The notes under the pieces were generated by a model, which did no database searches, was not told the origin of the DNA, and saw only the letters and a program-made list of their open reading frames with translations. The position numbers and the translations under genes were made by a program. From Bacteroidota bacterium (GTDB lineage Bacteria; Bacteroidota; Bacteroidia; 2-12-FULL-35-15), in the NCBI GenBank assembly GCA_016707685.1, contig JADJHE010000012.1, positions 62,001 through 126,000 of the forward strand: 64,000 bases of DNA. Reading direction: 5' to 3'. This document shows positions 38,823 through 48,143 of this stretch, in pieces. How positions within the stretch are numbered: the stretch's first letter is position 1; each line of letters opens with the position of its first letter.

Positions 38823-39599
38823 TTATTTCACAGTTTTTGCCTTTTCTCCTTTTGCCCAATTAATATTATTTTTTGTTTGCTGATTATTAGGATCAATAGC
38901 CAAACATTGTTCAAAAACCGACAACGCATCATCAACTTGATTTTTCATCATGAATGCCGTTCCAATACTATTGAAGGCCATTACATTCTTTGGCTCAATC
39001 GTTAAAACGTTATTCCAAATTTCAATACTCTTTGAATAATCACCTATTTTAAAATAGTTCAACCCAAAATCAATTAAGAATTTTGCATCTTGCTTGTCCT
39101 TAGTCACCTTCGATTGTTCATCAATTTTTGCAACTACTTTTGCTTTTTCATCCAAACACCATTTTAAATTATTTTTCGCCAATTGAAAAGTTCCATCCAA
39201 CTCAATTGCTTTTGTACATGCATCAATCCCATTTTGATATTGCTCCAACATAATATATGCAACACCTAAATTATTATAGGCGATTGCACTTGTTGGCTTC
39301 ATCTCAATTGCACGTTTCAAATGATCAATACTTTTGCCTGGCCTTTTATTATTGATGTATGCCATTGACAAATTAACCAAATTGTCAAAGCTTGGATTTT
39401 CAGTAGCCAATTTTTCAAGTTGAGCAATATTGTTTACTACTCCTGGCTGAGCTTGCTGCGTTACAGGAACTGCATCAATATTTCGTGTTTTGTAAAACAA
39501 ATACACCAATGGTGCTAAAATCAAAATTGCAATAAATGCAAAACGTACCATACGTTTTTGTTTTTGCTGAATAGAATTAGTGTCTTTATTATTTTCCAT
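38823..39599 (-). CDS. Membrane-anchored TPR protein
   Basis: A 258-residue protein with a short basic cytoplasmic tail, one membrane segment (FAFIAILILAPLVYLFYKT) and five or six TPR units (AYNNLGVAYIMLEQYQNGID and similar). The tail motif NNINWAKGEKAKTVK and the repeats closely resemble the C-terminus of the large protein at 40828-43197, so the two are paralogues in their TPR part. TPRs mediate protein contacts; partner unknown. Confidence 0.85.
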   Translation of the reverse strand: MENNKDTNSIQQKQKRMVRFAFIAILILAPLVYLFYKTRNIDAVPVTQQAQPGVVNNIAQLEKLATENPSFDNLVNLSMAYINNKRPGKSIDHLKRAIEMKPTSAIAYNNLGVAYIMLEQYQNGIDACTKAIELDGTFQLAKNNLKWCLDEKAKVVAKIDEQSKVTKDKQDAKFLIDFGLNYFKIGDYSKSIEIWNNVLTIEPKNVMAFNSIGTAFMMKNQVDDALSVFEQCLAIDPNNQQTKNNINWAKGEKAKTVK

Positions 39600-39661
39600 A
39601 CTGTTTTTTGTTTTAAGAATTCAAAATTAATCTAAAAGTCTGCAATTTTACAAATGCAATT

Positions 39662-40726
39662 TTATTTCTTTATTTTTTTAACAATATAACTGGTGGCTGG
39701 TTTTTCTATCAAATAATAACTGCCATAACTAATCAATAGGCTAAACACAAAAACGATTAGCATTGACACATAAAGATTGTTTATCTGAAAAAAATCGACA
39801 TTCAATCGTGTGTAATAACGTATAACCAACTGATGAAACATGTAAAAACTAAAACTTATTTCGCCCAAAACTACCATCCAATTTTTTGACAATAATTTTG
39901 ATAGTACACCCGATTGAAATGAAAATGAAAAAATCAAAAAGAAAATCGGCAACCAGTAATAACAAGAATAACGTGCCGCCTGAGGAATATCGGCATTAAA
40001 ATAAATAAACACAGCTAATAACACAACTGAACCTATTTCTAAAACTGTTGCTTGTTTGGCAATCGGTTTCGATTTAAAAAACAAATAAACATCGTAAAGA
40101 AATACCCCTAATGTAAAATCTACCAAGCGCGTAAATGGATTGATGTAAAAGAAAGTATGCTCCTCCACTCCTCCCTTCACTTGCCATAGCATATACACAA
40201 TTACGATACTAGCAACCCCCAATACAATTCGTGCGTAATTTTTAAACAAGTGAAAAGCAATAATCAAAAAAGGAAAAAGCAAGTAGAAAAATTGTTCGTC
40301 CGAAATGCTCCAAGAAAGTGCATTACCCGAAAAGAAATAAGTACGATCAATTCCAAAACTCTGAAGCAAAAAGATATTCGTTAAATTCTGAACGGTAAAA
40401 AGTGGAATATCGAAACCAACCTCCATCAACAAAACAGGTATGGAAATCAAAAAGGTGATTAAATGCAAAGGATAAAGTCGGGCCAAACGTTTAATATAAA
40501 ATACGCGTTTCGATACTTTTTCAGACAATAAACTATCTCTGTAGGTGTACGACAGAATAAAACCACTCAGCATAAAAAAGAAGCCAACACCAATGTATCC
40601 TTCATAGAAAAAGCGATAATACAATTCTTTAAAGAATGGATTGTTCTCCGAAATCAAAAAGCTCATATGGGTTAGAAAAACCATAAAAGCGAATAGAAAA
40701 CGTAAAGAAGTTAACGGTTTTATCAT
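39662..40726 (-). CDS. Acyltransferase 3 family membrane protein
   Basis: A polytopic protein of about 354 residues. It opens with MIKPLTSLRFLFAFMVFLTH, where the RFLFAF and H correspond to the conserved R and H of acyltransferase-3 proteins, followed by GYIGVGFFFMLSGFILSYTY and RLYPLH. These enzymes O-acylate cell-surface sugars or peptidoglycan. The C-terminus is the usual basic tail (YLIEKPATSYIVKKIKK). ATGs at 40744 and 40816 are possible longer starts, but 40816 falls beyond the mapped promoter space of the divergent gene. Confidence 0.87.
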   Translation of the reverse strand: MIKPLTSLRFLFAFMVFLTHMSFLISENNPFFKELYYRFFYEGYIGVGFFFMLSGFILSYTYRDSLLSEKVSKRVFYIKRLARLYPLHLITFLISIPVLLMEVGFDIPLFTVQNLTNIFLLQSFGIDRTYFFSGNALSWSISDEQFFYLLFPFLIIAFHLFKNYARIVLGVASIVIVYMLWQVKGGVEEHTFFYINPFTRLVDFTLGVFLYDVYLFFKSKPIAKQATVLEIGSVVLLAVFIYFNADIPQAARYSCYYWLPIFFLIFSFSFQSGVLSKLLSKNWMVVLGEISFSFYMFHQLVIRYYTRLNVDFFQINNLYVSMLIVFVFSLLISYGSYYLIEKPATSYIVKKIKK

Positions 40727-40827
40727 TTGAGCAAAGGGAAGCATTCTGCTATCCAAATTCAAATATAGAACGAAAATGGATTCCGTTCGTGATAATTTTA
40801 TATTTTTACAATGCAACTAAACGAATT

Positions 40828-43197
40828 ATGTTAAAACAACTTTTTGAAGACCTGTCTATAAAAAAGACACTTTTTTACCTTTTACTATTGATAGGAATTA
40901 CAACACTTACGTATTCCAATCATTTTCAAAACGATTTTCATTTCGATGATTCACATACCATCGAAAACAATATTTTTATTCAAAATTTAAAAAATATTCC
41001 TGCATTTTTCACAGATGGAACCACCTTCAGCTCATTGCCTTCTAATCAATCGTACCGACCAATTGTAAGTACTTCGCTCGCTATCGACTATTGGATGGGA
41101 AATGGTTATGACTTATTTTATTTCCATCTTTCGTCTTTCATCATGTTCCTATTACAAGGAATATTGATGTTCTTTTTTATTTTCAAACTATTAAACATTT
41201 CCTATAAAAACACCTGGAACTTTTACATTGCTGCCATAGCAACAGCATGGTATGTATTGCATCCTGCAAATGCAGAAACAATCAACTACATCATTGCTCG
41301 CTCGGATATTCAATCTACCTTTTTTGTGGTGTTGGGATTTGTATTGTATTTATTTTCTCCTTTCTGCAAAAAAACATTTCTCTATTTAATTCCAATAGGA
41401 ATCGGTGCATTGGCAAAGCCACCTGCCGTAATGTTTGCACCTATGTTACTGGTTTATATCCTTTTGTTCGAAGAAAAATTAAGCTTAACAGATGTGTTCA
41501 ATCCGAAACATTTTAAGCAAGTTTTTTCTGCAGTAAAAAAATCAATTCCTGCATTTGTGTTTTGTGCCATCATGTATTTGTGGGTTGATCACTGCACCCC
41601 TAAAACATGGCAATCGGGTGGATTATCCACTTTTCATTATTTGATTACACAACCCTTTGTAATTGCACATTATTTTATCACCTTCTTTTTCCCATTTGGA
41701 TTGAGTGCCGATACCGATTGGCAACCATTGGAAACAATCATGGACATTCGTTTTTTTGTAGGATGTGCTTTTATTGCCATTATGCTTTTCATCTCTTTTT
41801 GGTTTTCAAAAGATGAACGTTTACGTCCCATCAGCTTTGGTATCACTTGGTTTTTCTTAGCATTGATTCCTTCATCGAGTGTAATTGCATTTGCCGAAGT
41901 AATGAACGATCACCGAATCTTTTTCCCATACGTTGGCTTAGTCATAAGCGTTTGCTGGACCATCGGATTGTTATTAATGAAATATAAAAAAGCATACCAA
42001 GACACACTTATAAAATACGAATACAGCATTTTAATTATTGCAGTATTAACACTTAGCAGCTATGCTTATGGTGTTCGCGAACGCAATAAAATATGGCATA
42101 CCGAAGAAACTTTGTGGTACGATGTAACTGTAAAAAGTCCGGGCAATGCACGTGGATTAATGAATTATGGATTAGCAAAAATGGCTCAGGGTGATTATCC
42201 ACAAGCCGAATATTATTTCACAAAAGCATTGAGCATTTGGCCTCGTTATTCGGTATTGCATGTAAACATGGGTGTTTTAAAATCGGCAACAGGCGATCAA
42301 GAAATGGCGGAAACGTATTACAAAAATGCTGTTCAGTACAATCCGAATTACCCTGATGGATGGTTTTTTTACGGCAAATTTTTATGTACCCAGTTACGAT
42401 ACACTGAAGCGATTGATGCATTAAAAAAGAGTGTTGAATTATCACCTGCACACATTGGTGCTCGCACCTGGTTGATGAAAGCATATTTTGAATCACAACA
42501 GTGGGAACAATTGAATGAATTGGCACAAAACACCTTGCAAGTAATTCCAGGAAATGCTGAAGCTATTCAATACTTAGAAGCAAGTAAAAACAAAAAAAGT
42601 GTAACAACTATTTCAGAAGAAGCAGTTCAAAAAAATCCAACACCCGAAAGTTACCTTGACTTAAGTTTAAAATATTACCAAGCAGGCAATTATCAAAAAT
42701 GCATTGAAATGGCACAAGCGGCCATTCAACTAAAACCAAATTATGCAGAGGCTTACAATAACATTGGAACATCGTACAACATGCTCAAAAATTATCCAAA
42801 AGCAATTGAAGCATGTAAAAAAGCATTGGAGCTAAAACCAAATTATGAATTGGCAAAAAATAATTTGAAACTGGCTTTAGAACAATCTGAATCACTGTTG
42901 GAGCAAGAAGCAGTTATTCATTCAAAACCAACAGCCGAAGGATTTTTGGATTTAAGTTTAACGTTCTACCAACAAGGTTTATGGGAAAAATGCATTGATG
43001 CTTGTAACAGAGCCATCCAATTAAAACCCGATTATGCCGATGCGTATAGTAATATGGGCGCTTGTTACAATCAATTAAAAAAATGGGACAAAGCCATCGA
43101 AGCATGTAACAAAGCTTTGAAAATAAATCCAAACCATAAATTGGCCAATGGTAATTTAAAATGGGCAAAAGACGAAAAAGCAAAGAGCAAACAATAG
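40828..43197 (+). CDS. TMTC-like GT-C membrane protein with C-terminal TPRs
   Basis: The 789-residue protein has about ten membrane segments in residues 1-430 and at least seven TPR units after that. The N-terminus shows features of the TMTC/GT-C mannosyltransferase-like family: NDFHFDDSHTIENNIFI with paired aspartates, YRPIVSTSLAIDYWMG and LHPANAETINYIIARSDIQS. Bacterial members are probably protein or lipid O-glycosyltransferases, but this is inference. The start ATG at 40828 is favoured over 40789. The last TPR block is paralogous to the protein at 38823-39599. Confidence 0.85.
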   Translation: MLKQLFEDLSIKKTLFYLLLLIGITTLTYSNHFQNDFHFDDSHTIENNIFIQNLKNIPAFFTDGTTFSSLPSNQSYRPIVSTSLAIDYWMGNGYDLFYFHLSSFIMFLLQGILMFFFIFKLLNISYKNTWNFYIAAIATAWYVLHPANAETINYIIARSDIQSTFFVVLGFVLYLFSPFCKKTFLYLIPIGIGALAKPPAVMFAPMLLVYILLFEEKLSLTDVFNPKHFKQVFSAVKKSIPAFVFCAIMYLWVDHCTPKTWQSGGLSTFHYLITQPFVIAHYFITFFFPFGLSADTDWQPLETIMDIRFFVGCAFIAIMLFISFWFSKDERLRPISFGITWFFLALIPSSSVIAFAEVMNDHRIFFPYVGLVISVCWTIGLLLMKYKKAYQDTLIKYEYSILIIAVLTLSSYAYGVRERNKIWHTEETLWYDVTVKSPGNARGLMNYGLAKMAQGDYPQAEYYFTKALSIWPRYSVLHVNMGVLKSATGDQEMAETYYKNAVQYNPNYPDGWFFYGKFLCTQLRYTEAIDALKKSVELSPAHIGARTWLMKAYFESQQWEQLNELAQNTLQVIPGNAEAIQYLEASKNKKSVTTISEEAVQKNPTPESYLDLSLKYYQAGNYQKCIEMAQAAIQLKPNYAEAYNNIGTSYNMLKNYPKAIEACKKALELKPNYELAKNNLKLALEQSESLLEQEAVIHSKPTAEGFLDLSLTFYQQGLWEKCIDACNRAIQLKPDYADAYSNMGACYNQLKKWDKAIEACNKALKINPNHKLANGNLKWAKDEKAKSKQ

Positions 43198-43206
43198 TAT
43201 TTATTC

Positions 43207-43214
43207 TATCTTTG
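43207..43214 (+). promoter_or_regulatory. Candidate TAnnTTTG promoter element of the EamA gene
   Basis: TATCTTTG lies 20 bp upstream of the TTG start, at the spacing expected of the Bacteroidota -7 element. The upstream TTG element is not clear. Confidence 0.45.
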
Positions 43215-43233
43215 CCCACTCAATAAACTACCC

Positions 43234-44139
43234 TTGAACACAAAAGCCCTCAACTGGATTATACTCATTGCACTTGCCTTAACTTGGGGAAGTTCATTTA
43301 TATTAATGAAACGTGGACTCGAAGTTTTTTCGAGTGATGAAGTTGCTGCTTTACGAATATTCATTGCCTTTTTATTTTTATCGCCTTTATTAATCAAGCA
43401 TTTCAAAAAAGACCTGATCAAACATTGGAAAGGATTTTTAGGAATGGGCTTGTTGGGAAATTTTATACCAGCCTTTTTATTTACCAAAGCCGAAACAGGA
43501 ATAAGTAGCTCTTTAACAGGAATGTTAAATTCACTAACACCACTTTTTACGCTTTTATTGGGTGTATTGTTATTCAAATCAAAAACAAAACTGATAAATG
43601 CCATTGGAATTTTAATTGGCTTTATAGGAGCCATTGGATTATTAACTGCAGGCAAAAGTGAGGACATGAACAACAACCTCCTTTTTGGAGTTTATGTGGT
43701 TTTGGCAACCGTTTGTTATGCGTTGAGTGTAAACATCATCAAAAAGGAGTTGGGACAAGTAAATTCGATTACAGCAACTGTTTGGGCAATGATGTTTATT
43801 GGACCTTTAGCAGGGATTTACCTGTTTGGCTTTACAGATTTTTTGGCGGACCTAAAAACCAATGCTTTAGCTTATGAAAGTTTGGGCTATGTGAGCATTT
43901 TGGCCATTTTTGGAACGGCTCTTTCGGTCATTATTTTCAATGTATTGATAAAGAATACTAATGCCTTGTTTGCTTCCTCGGTAACATATTTAATACCAGT
44001 GGTAGCAATGGGCTGGGGCATTTTGGATGGTGAGGAGGTAGTGGCAATGCACTTTATCTGGATCATCATCATCCTTTTAGGGGTGTATTTGGTGAACAAA
44101 AAGCCGAAAACAGTCGAAATTGACCCTAAAAACACCTAG
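43234..44139 (+). CDS. EamA/DMT-family transporter
   Basis: A 301-residue protein with ten membrane segments in two repeated EamA halves (LIALALTWGSSFILMKRGLE and GVYVVLATVCYALSVNIIKK). Drug/metabolite transporters move small metabolites out of the cell; the substrate is unknown. A TTG start at 43234 is required because the N-terminal membrane segment begins directly after it. Confidence 0.9.
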   Translation: MNTKALNWIILIALALTWGSSFILMKRGLEVFSSDEVAALRIFIAFLFLSPLLIKHFKKDLIKHWKGFLGMGLLGNFIPAFLFTKAETGISSSLTGMLNSLTPLFTLLLGVLLFKSKTKLINAIGILIGFIGAIGLLTAGKSEDMNNNLLFGVYVVLATVCYALSVNIIKKELGQVNSITATVWAMMFIGPLAGIYLFGFTDFLADLKTNALAYESLGYVSILAIFGTALSVIIFNVLIKNTNALFASSVTYLIPVVAMGWGILDGEEVVAMHFIWIIIILLGVYLVNKKPKTVEIDPKNT

Positions 44140-44165
44140 TCGTCAACAATTTTATGTTGAAATCT

Positions 44166-44195
44166 TTGTCACATTAAAATAAATTATTAATTTCG
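44166..44195 (+). promoter_or_regulatory. Candidate promoter of rplU-rpmA
   Basis: TTG at 44166-44168 and TAATTTCG at 44188-44195, 19 bp apart, fit the phylum consensus with one mismatch. It lies about 55 bp upstream of the rplU ATG. Confidence 0.5.
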
Positions 44196-44249
44196 TGCCC
44201 CCAAGTAAAAAATACTGGGAATTAGTATAAACAAATAAAACCCTAAAAA

Positions 44250-44738
44250 ATGTACGCAATCGTAGAAATAGCCGGGCAACAATTTAAGGTAGAACGTGGA
44301 AACAAAGTATACGTTCACCGCCTAGAAGCTAGCGAAGGGTCTAAAGTTGAATTTGATAAAGTATTGTTGATTGACAATGCTGGAAAAGTTCAAGTTGGAA
44401 CTCCTTCTGTTGATGGTGCAAAAGTAGCAGCTACTGTTATTTCGCATCTTCAAGGTGACAAAGTAATCGTTTTTAAGAAAAAACGCAGAAAAGGTTACCA
44501 AAAATCAAATGGCCATCGTCAACAATTAACACAAATCCTTATTCAAGGTGTGTTAGCTAAAGGTGATACTTTAAAAGACGAAATCGCTGTAACAAAAAAA
44601 GCTCCTAAAGCAACGAAAGAAGTAGTTGAAAAAGAAGCAAAAAAAGCAGCTCCTAAAAAAGCAGCAGCAAAAAAAGCAGCTCCAGCTAAAAAAGCAGCAG
44701 CTCCTAAAAAAGCAGCAGCAAAAAAAGCAGCAAAATAA
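44250..44738 (+). CDS. rplU: 50S ribosomal protein bL21 with lysine/alanine-rich tail
   Basis: Residues 1-103 are a standard bL21 (MYAIVEIAGQQFKVERGNKV, KRRKGYQKSNGHRQQLTQI). About 60 further residues form a low-complexity tail of repeated KKAAPKKAAAKK units, like histone H1 tails. Such tails could contact rRNA or DNA. The operon continues with rpmA 33 bp later. Confidence 0.96.
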   Translation: MYAIVEIAGQQFKVERGNKVYVHRLEASEGSKVEFDKVLLIDNAGKVQVGTPSVDGAKVAATVISHLQGDKVIVFKKKRRKGYQKSNGHRQQLTQILIQGVLAKGDTLKDEIAVTKKAPKATKEVVEKEAKKAAPKKAAAKKAAPAKKAAAPKKAAAKKAAK

Positions 44739-44771
44739 GTAAGTATTAAAAATTAAAATTCTTTATAAGAA

Positions 44772-45038
44772 ATGGCACATAAAAAAGGTGCGGGTAGTTC
44801 AAAGAACGGCCGTGAGTCACATAGTAAACGTCTAGGCGTTAAAATTTATGGAGGTCAATTAGCAATTGCTGGCAATATCATCGTTCGTCAACGTGGAACA
44901 AAACACAATCCAGGTGAAAACGTAGGTATTGGTAAAGACCATACTTTATTTGCATTAGTTGATGGTACAGTGGAATTCAAAAAGAAACGTGATGAAAAAT
45001 CATTTGTTTCGATTGTTCCATTCCCTGCTGAAGCATAA
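44772..45038 (+). CDS. rpmA: 50S ribosomal protein bL27
   Basis: An 88-residue protein with the conserved N-terminus MAHKKGAGSSKNGRESHSKR, which reaches the peptidyl-transferase centre, and IIVRQRGTKHNPGENVGIGK. No N-terminal cleavage extension is present. Confidence 0.97.
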   Translation: MAHKKGAGSSKNGRESHSKRLGVKIYGGQLAIAGNIIVRQRGTKHNPGENVGIGKDHTLFALVDGTVEFKKKRDEKSFVSIVPFPAEA

Positions 45039-45059
45039 GGTTTTCGATAAACATTTAAA

Positions 45060-45098
45060 AAAATCTCCTGGCTTCATCCGAAGTTTAGGAGATTTTTT
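45060..45098 (+). terminator. Terminator of rplU-rpmA
   Basis: AAATCTCCT and AGGAGATTT form a 9-bp stem, followed by a T-run, 22 bp after the rpmA stop. Confidence 0.88.
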
Positions 45099-45155
45099 AT
45101 TGTTCTGAATTCGTAAAACCCAACAACTACTAACTAACATTCAACAACCAAGATT

Positions 45156-46427
45156 ATGTTACAACTTAACTACATCCGCGAGAAAAAAGACGAAGCCATT
45201 GAACGCTTGAACATCAAAAATTTTGATGCAAAACCAATATTGGACAAAGTGCTTGAATTGGACAACGATCGCAGACGTACTCAAAACGAACTCGACAGCA
45301 TACTTAGCGAAGCAAATACCATTGCTAAACAAGTAGGTGAACTATACAAAGCTGGAAAAAAAGCTGAAGGCGATGATTTAAAAAACAAAAGCGCTGCTCT
45401 TAAAGAAAGCTCCAAAAAATTAGAAGAACAATTAACCGCTATTGAACAAGAGCAACACAATTTACTTGTACTTGTTCCTAACACACCTAGCACAAAAGTT
45501 CCAAAAGGAAAAACACCGGAGGACAATGAAAATGTATATCAAGAAGGTGAAATTCCTGTTTTGTATGCAGGTGCAAAACCACATTGGGAACTAACAACAC
45601 AATACGATTTAATCGACTTTGAATTGGGTGTTAAATTAACGGGTGCAGGGTTTCCTGTATACAAAGGAAAAGGTGCTCGTTTACAACGTGCATTAATTAA
45701 TTTCTTTTTAGACAGAGCAACTGCTGCTGGATATCTTGAAGTACAACCACCAATTTTGGTGAACGAAGCATCTGGTTATGCAACAGGTCAGTTACCCGAT
45801 AAAGAAGGACAAATGTATCATTCAACAATTGATAATTTGTATTTGATTCCAACTGCCGAAGTTCCTATCACCAACATTTACCGTGATGTAATTTTAAAAG
45901 CAGATCAATTACCAATTAAAAATTGTGGTTACACACCTTGTTTTCGTAGAGAAGCAGGAAGCTACGGAGCACATGTACGTGGTTTAAATCGTTTGCACCA
46001 ATTTGATAAAGTAGAAATTGTACAAATTGCTCATCCTGATAATTCATACGAAGTATTGGAAGAGATGCGTAATTACGTTGCAGGTTTATTGCGCGAATTA
46101 GAATTGCCATTCCGTACACTTAAACTGTGTGGTGGTGATATGAGTTTTGCTTCTGCCTTAACGTATGATTTTGAAACGTATTCAACAGCACAACAAAAAT
46201 GGTTAGAAGTAAGTTCTGTTTCTAACTTCGAAACTTTCCAAAGTAATCGCTTAAAATTACGTTTTAAAGATGGCGATGCAAAACCATTATTAGCACATAC
46301 ATTAAATGGTAGTGCATTGGCATTGCCACGTATTGTAGCTACCATGTTGGAGAACAATCAAACAGCAGAAGGAATCAGAATACCAAAAGTGTTGGTGCCG
46401 TATTGTGGTTTTGATATGATTAAATAA
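45156..46427 (+). CDS. serS: Seryl-tRNA synthetase
   Basis: SerRS charges tRNA-Ser. The N-terminal coiled-coil arm (residues about 28-105) is rich in K, E and L. The class II core shows motif 2 CFRREAGSYGAHVRGLNRLH and motif 3 ALALPRIVATMLEN. The length of 423 residues is normal. Confidence 0.97.
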   Translation: MLQLNYIREKKDEAIERLNIKNFDAKPILDKVLELDNDRRRTQNELDSILSEANTIAKQVGELYKAGKKAEGDDLKNKSAALKESSKKLEEQLTAIEQEQHNLLVLVPNTPSTKVPKGKTPEDNENVYQEGEIPVLYAGAKPHWELTTQYDLIDFELGVKLTGAGFPVYKGKGARLQRALINFFLDRATAAGYLEVQPPILVNEASGYATGQLPDKEGQMYHSTIDNLYLIPTAEVPITNIYRDVILKADQLPIKNCGYTPCFRREAGSYGAHVRGLNRLHQFDKVEIVQIAHPDNSYEVLEEMRNYVAGLLRELELPFRTLKLCGGDMSFASALTYDFETYSTAQQKWLEVSSVSNFETFQSNRLKLRFKDGDAKPLLAHTLNGSALALPRIVATMLENNQTAEGIRIPKVLVPYCGFDMIK

Positions 46428-46436
46428 TTAGTGCGT

Positions 46437-46620
46437 GGTCATTTCGAGTTTTTTCTGAAAGAAAAAGTATCGAGAAATGTGTGCAGACTTTACCGCAAAG
46501 AAGCGCAAAGGTTTTACGCAAAGAACACAAAGTTTTACAATGGAACGAGCGCGTAGTCATTTCGAGCTTGTCGAGAAACGTGCGTGGGGCTTACCACAAA
46601 GAACACAAAGACTTATTAAA
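46437..46620. repeat. Degenerate intergenic repeats after serS
   Basis: Two related segments start with GTGGTCATTTCGAG (46436) and GTAGTCATTTCGAG (46554), each followed by a CGAGAAA and then CAAAGAACACAAAG. They look like two decayed copies of a mobile intergenic element. No ORF. Confidence 0.6.
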
Positions 46621-46632
46621 TAAATAGAAAAA

Positions 46633-46848
46633 CTAGCCCAGATATTCAAATCTGGGCTTTTTTATGCCATCTATTTCTATCTCTTCGAAAAACATTTTCT
46701 TCGGACGAACCCACAAATTTTCTCCTTCTGGTTGATACAATGCTTTGTATACAACCAATTCTTCAAGTGTTTCACTGTGCTTTGCAAAGCCGATTACTTC
46801 GTACTCTTTGCCTTTGTAGTGTTTGTATTTTCCTAACTTAAAATCCAT
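46633..46848 (-). CDS. DUF1653 domain protein
   Basis: A 71-residue protein consisting of a single DUF1653 domain: GKYKHYKGKEYEVIGFAKHS, ETLEELVVYKALYQ, NLWVRPKKMF and the terminal PRFEYLG. The function of the family is not established. The ATG at 46848 gives the usual start; an upstream ATG at 46869 adds seven residues. Confidence 0.88.
   Translation of the reverse strand: MDFKLGKYKHYKGKEYEVIGFAKHSETLEELVVYKALYQPEGENLWVRPKKMFFEEIEIDGIKKPRFEYLG
46635..46663. terminator. Bidirectional terminator overlapping the end of the DUF1653 gene
   Basis: AGCCCAGAT and ATCTGGGCT form a 9-bp stem with a 6-nt loop. On the plus strand a T6 run follows and would end serS transcripts. The same hairpin encodes the last residues (KPRFEYLG and stop) of the minus-strand gene, which also has a T5 run after the stop. 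Confidence 0.85.
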
Positions 46849-46948
46849 CTGTCTTATCTTATCACTCAATTCCTATAAATCAACATTCTCTTTTATCTTT
46901 TTCAATCCGCTAAATCTGCTCTATCTGCGTTCCAATATTAATCTACCT

Positions 46949-47587
46949 CTATACCAAAAACGGATTATTCATTCGTTCAAATCCAATAGTTGTAGCTGGT
47001 CCATGACCAGAATATACCTTGTAATCATCACCCAATGGCAACAATTTATTTTTAATGCTTGCAATCAAGGTGTCGTAATCGCCACCTGGCAAATCAGCTC
47101 TACCAATGCTACCATAAAACAATACATCACCAGCAACCATGAATTTTTGTGCTGCACAATAAAAAGTAATACTACCAGGTGAATGTCCTGGTGTAAATAC
47201 AATTTCCAATTTCGATTCTCCAAACGTAACCACATCGCCTTCATTCAAAAACACTGCTGCTGGTGGCGATGGTTCTGCATTCAAATTATACAAATCGGCT
47301 GTTGCTAAATACGCATCAAAAATGCGTTGATCCATTTCATTAAACTCAGGTTTAAGATTGTATTTTTCGGCCACAAAACCATTTCCAAAAATATGGTCGA
47401 GGTGACAATGAGTATTTAATAATTTTACAGGCTTCAATTGATTGTTTTCAATAAAAGCAGCTAATTCCATTCGCTCCCTGTTATCGTAACAACCCGGATC
47501 AATAATTACACATTCCTTTGTACCATCATAAAGCACGTAAGTATTCTCCTGAAAAGGTCCAAACGTAAAGGATTTTAGTTGTATCAT
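46949..47587 (-). CDS. MBL-fold hydrolase (glyoxalase II-like)
   Basis: A 212-residue metallo-beta-lactamase fold protein. The metal-binding signature THCHLDHIFG, the second histidine in TPGHSPGSITFY, the aspartate in VAGDVLF and the final histidine in YSGHGP are present. Members hydrolyse thioesters such as S-lactoylglutathione or related substrates; the substrate here is unknown. Start at the ATG 47587 (MIQLKSF). Confidence 0.9.
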   Translation of the reverse strand: MIQLKSFTFGPFQENTYVLYDGTKECVIIDPGCYDNRERMELAAFIENNQLKPVKLLNTHCHLDHIFGNGFVAEKYNLKPEFNEMDQRIFDAYLATADLYNLNAEPSPPAAVFLNEGDVVTFGESKLEIVFTPGHSPGSITFYCAAQKFMVAGDVLFYGSIGRADLPGGDYDTLIASIKNKLLPLGDDYKVYSGHGPATTIGFERMNNPFLV

Positions 47588-47658
47588 GAAGTAAAAATAG
47601 TCTAAAATTTGCATTGCAAAAGTACGATTTTAATAGCTTAAAATTCATTTTTAAATAC

Positions 47659-47690
47659 TTGCAAAACATGCCTCTTGTTTAGTATATTTG
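47659..47690 (+). promoter_or_regulatory. Promoter of ssb
   Basis: TTG at 47659-47661 and TATATTTG at 47683-47690, 21 bp apart, match the Bacteroidota consensus. The ssb ATG is 30 bp downstream. Confidence 0.7.
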
Positions 47691-47719
47691 TTATTATTAA
47701 CACTTAACACGTATATTTT

Positions 47720-48121
47720 ATGGCTGGCGTAAACAAAGTAATTTTAGTAGGGAATTTAGGAAAAGATCCAGAAGTTCGTCATTTAGAAGGTGGTGCCGCG
47801 GTGGCAAATTTCCCATTGGCAACAACCGAAACGTACAAAGACAAAAATGGTAACCGCAACGAACAAACGGAATGGCACAACATTGTTGTTTGGAGAGGGT
47901 TGGCTGAGGTTGCTGAAAAATATCTAAAAAAAGGAATGACCATTTATATAGAAGGAAAATTGCGTACTCGTTCTTGGGACGACAAAGAAGGGCACAAACG
48001 TTATACGACCGAAGTTGTTGGCGAAACCTTCACTATTTTAAGCAAACGCGAAAACAATGCTTCTTCGGGCAACGATGAAGCCCACAACACACCAAAAACA
48101 GGCGATGATTTGCCTTTTTAA
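47720..48121 (+). CDS. ssb: Single-stranded DNA-binding protein
   Basis: A 133-residue SSB with an OB fold (INKVILVGNLGKDPEVRHLE-like N-terminus, TEWHNIVVWRGLAEVAEKYL, GEFLRTRSW-like core) and an acidic tail ending GDDLPF, the conserved tip that binds partner proteins. It protects ssDNA during replication and repair. It lies upstream of gldE, an order known in gliding Bacteroidota. Confidence 0.95.
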   Translation: MAGVNKVILVGNLGKDPEVRHLEGGAAVANFPLATTETYKDKNGNRNEQTEWHNIVVWRGLAEVAEKYLKKGMTIYIEGKLRTRSWDDKEGHKRYTTEVVGETFTILSKRENNASSGNDEAHNTPKTGDDLPF

Positions 48122-48143
48122 GCTTAACAACAAATAATACCCG

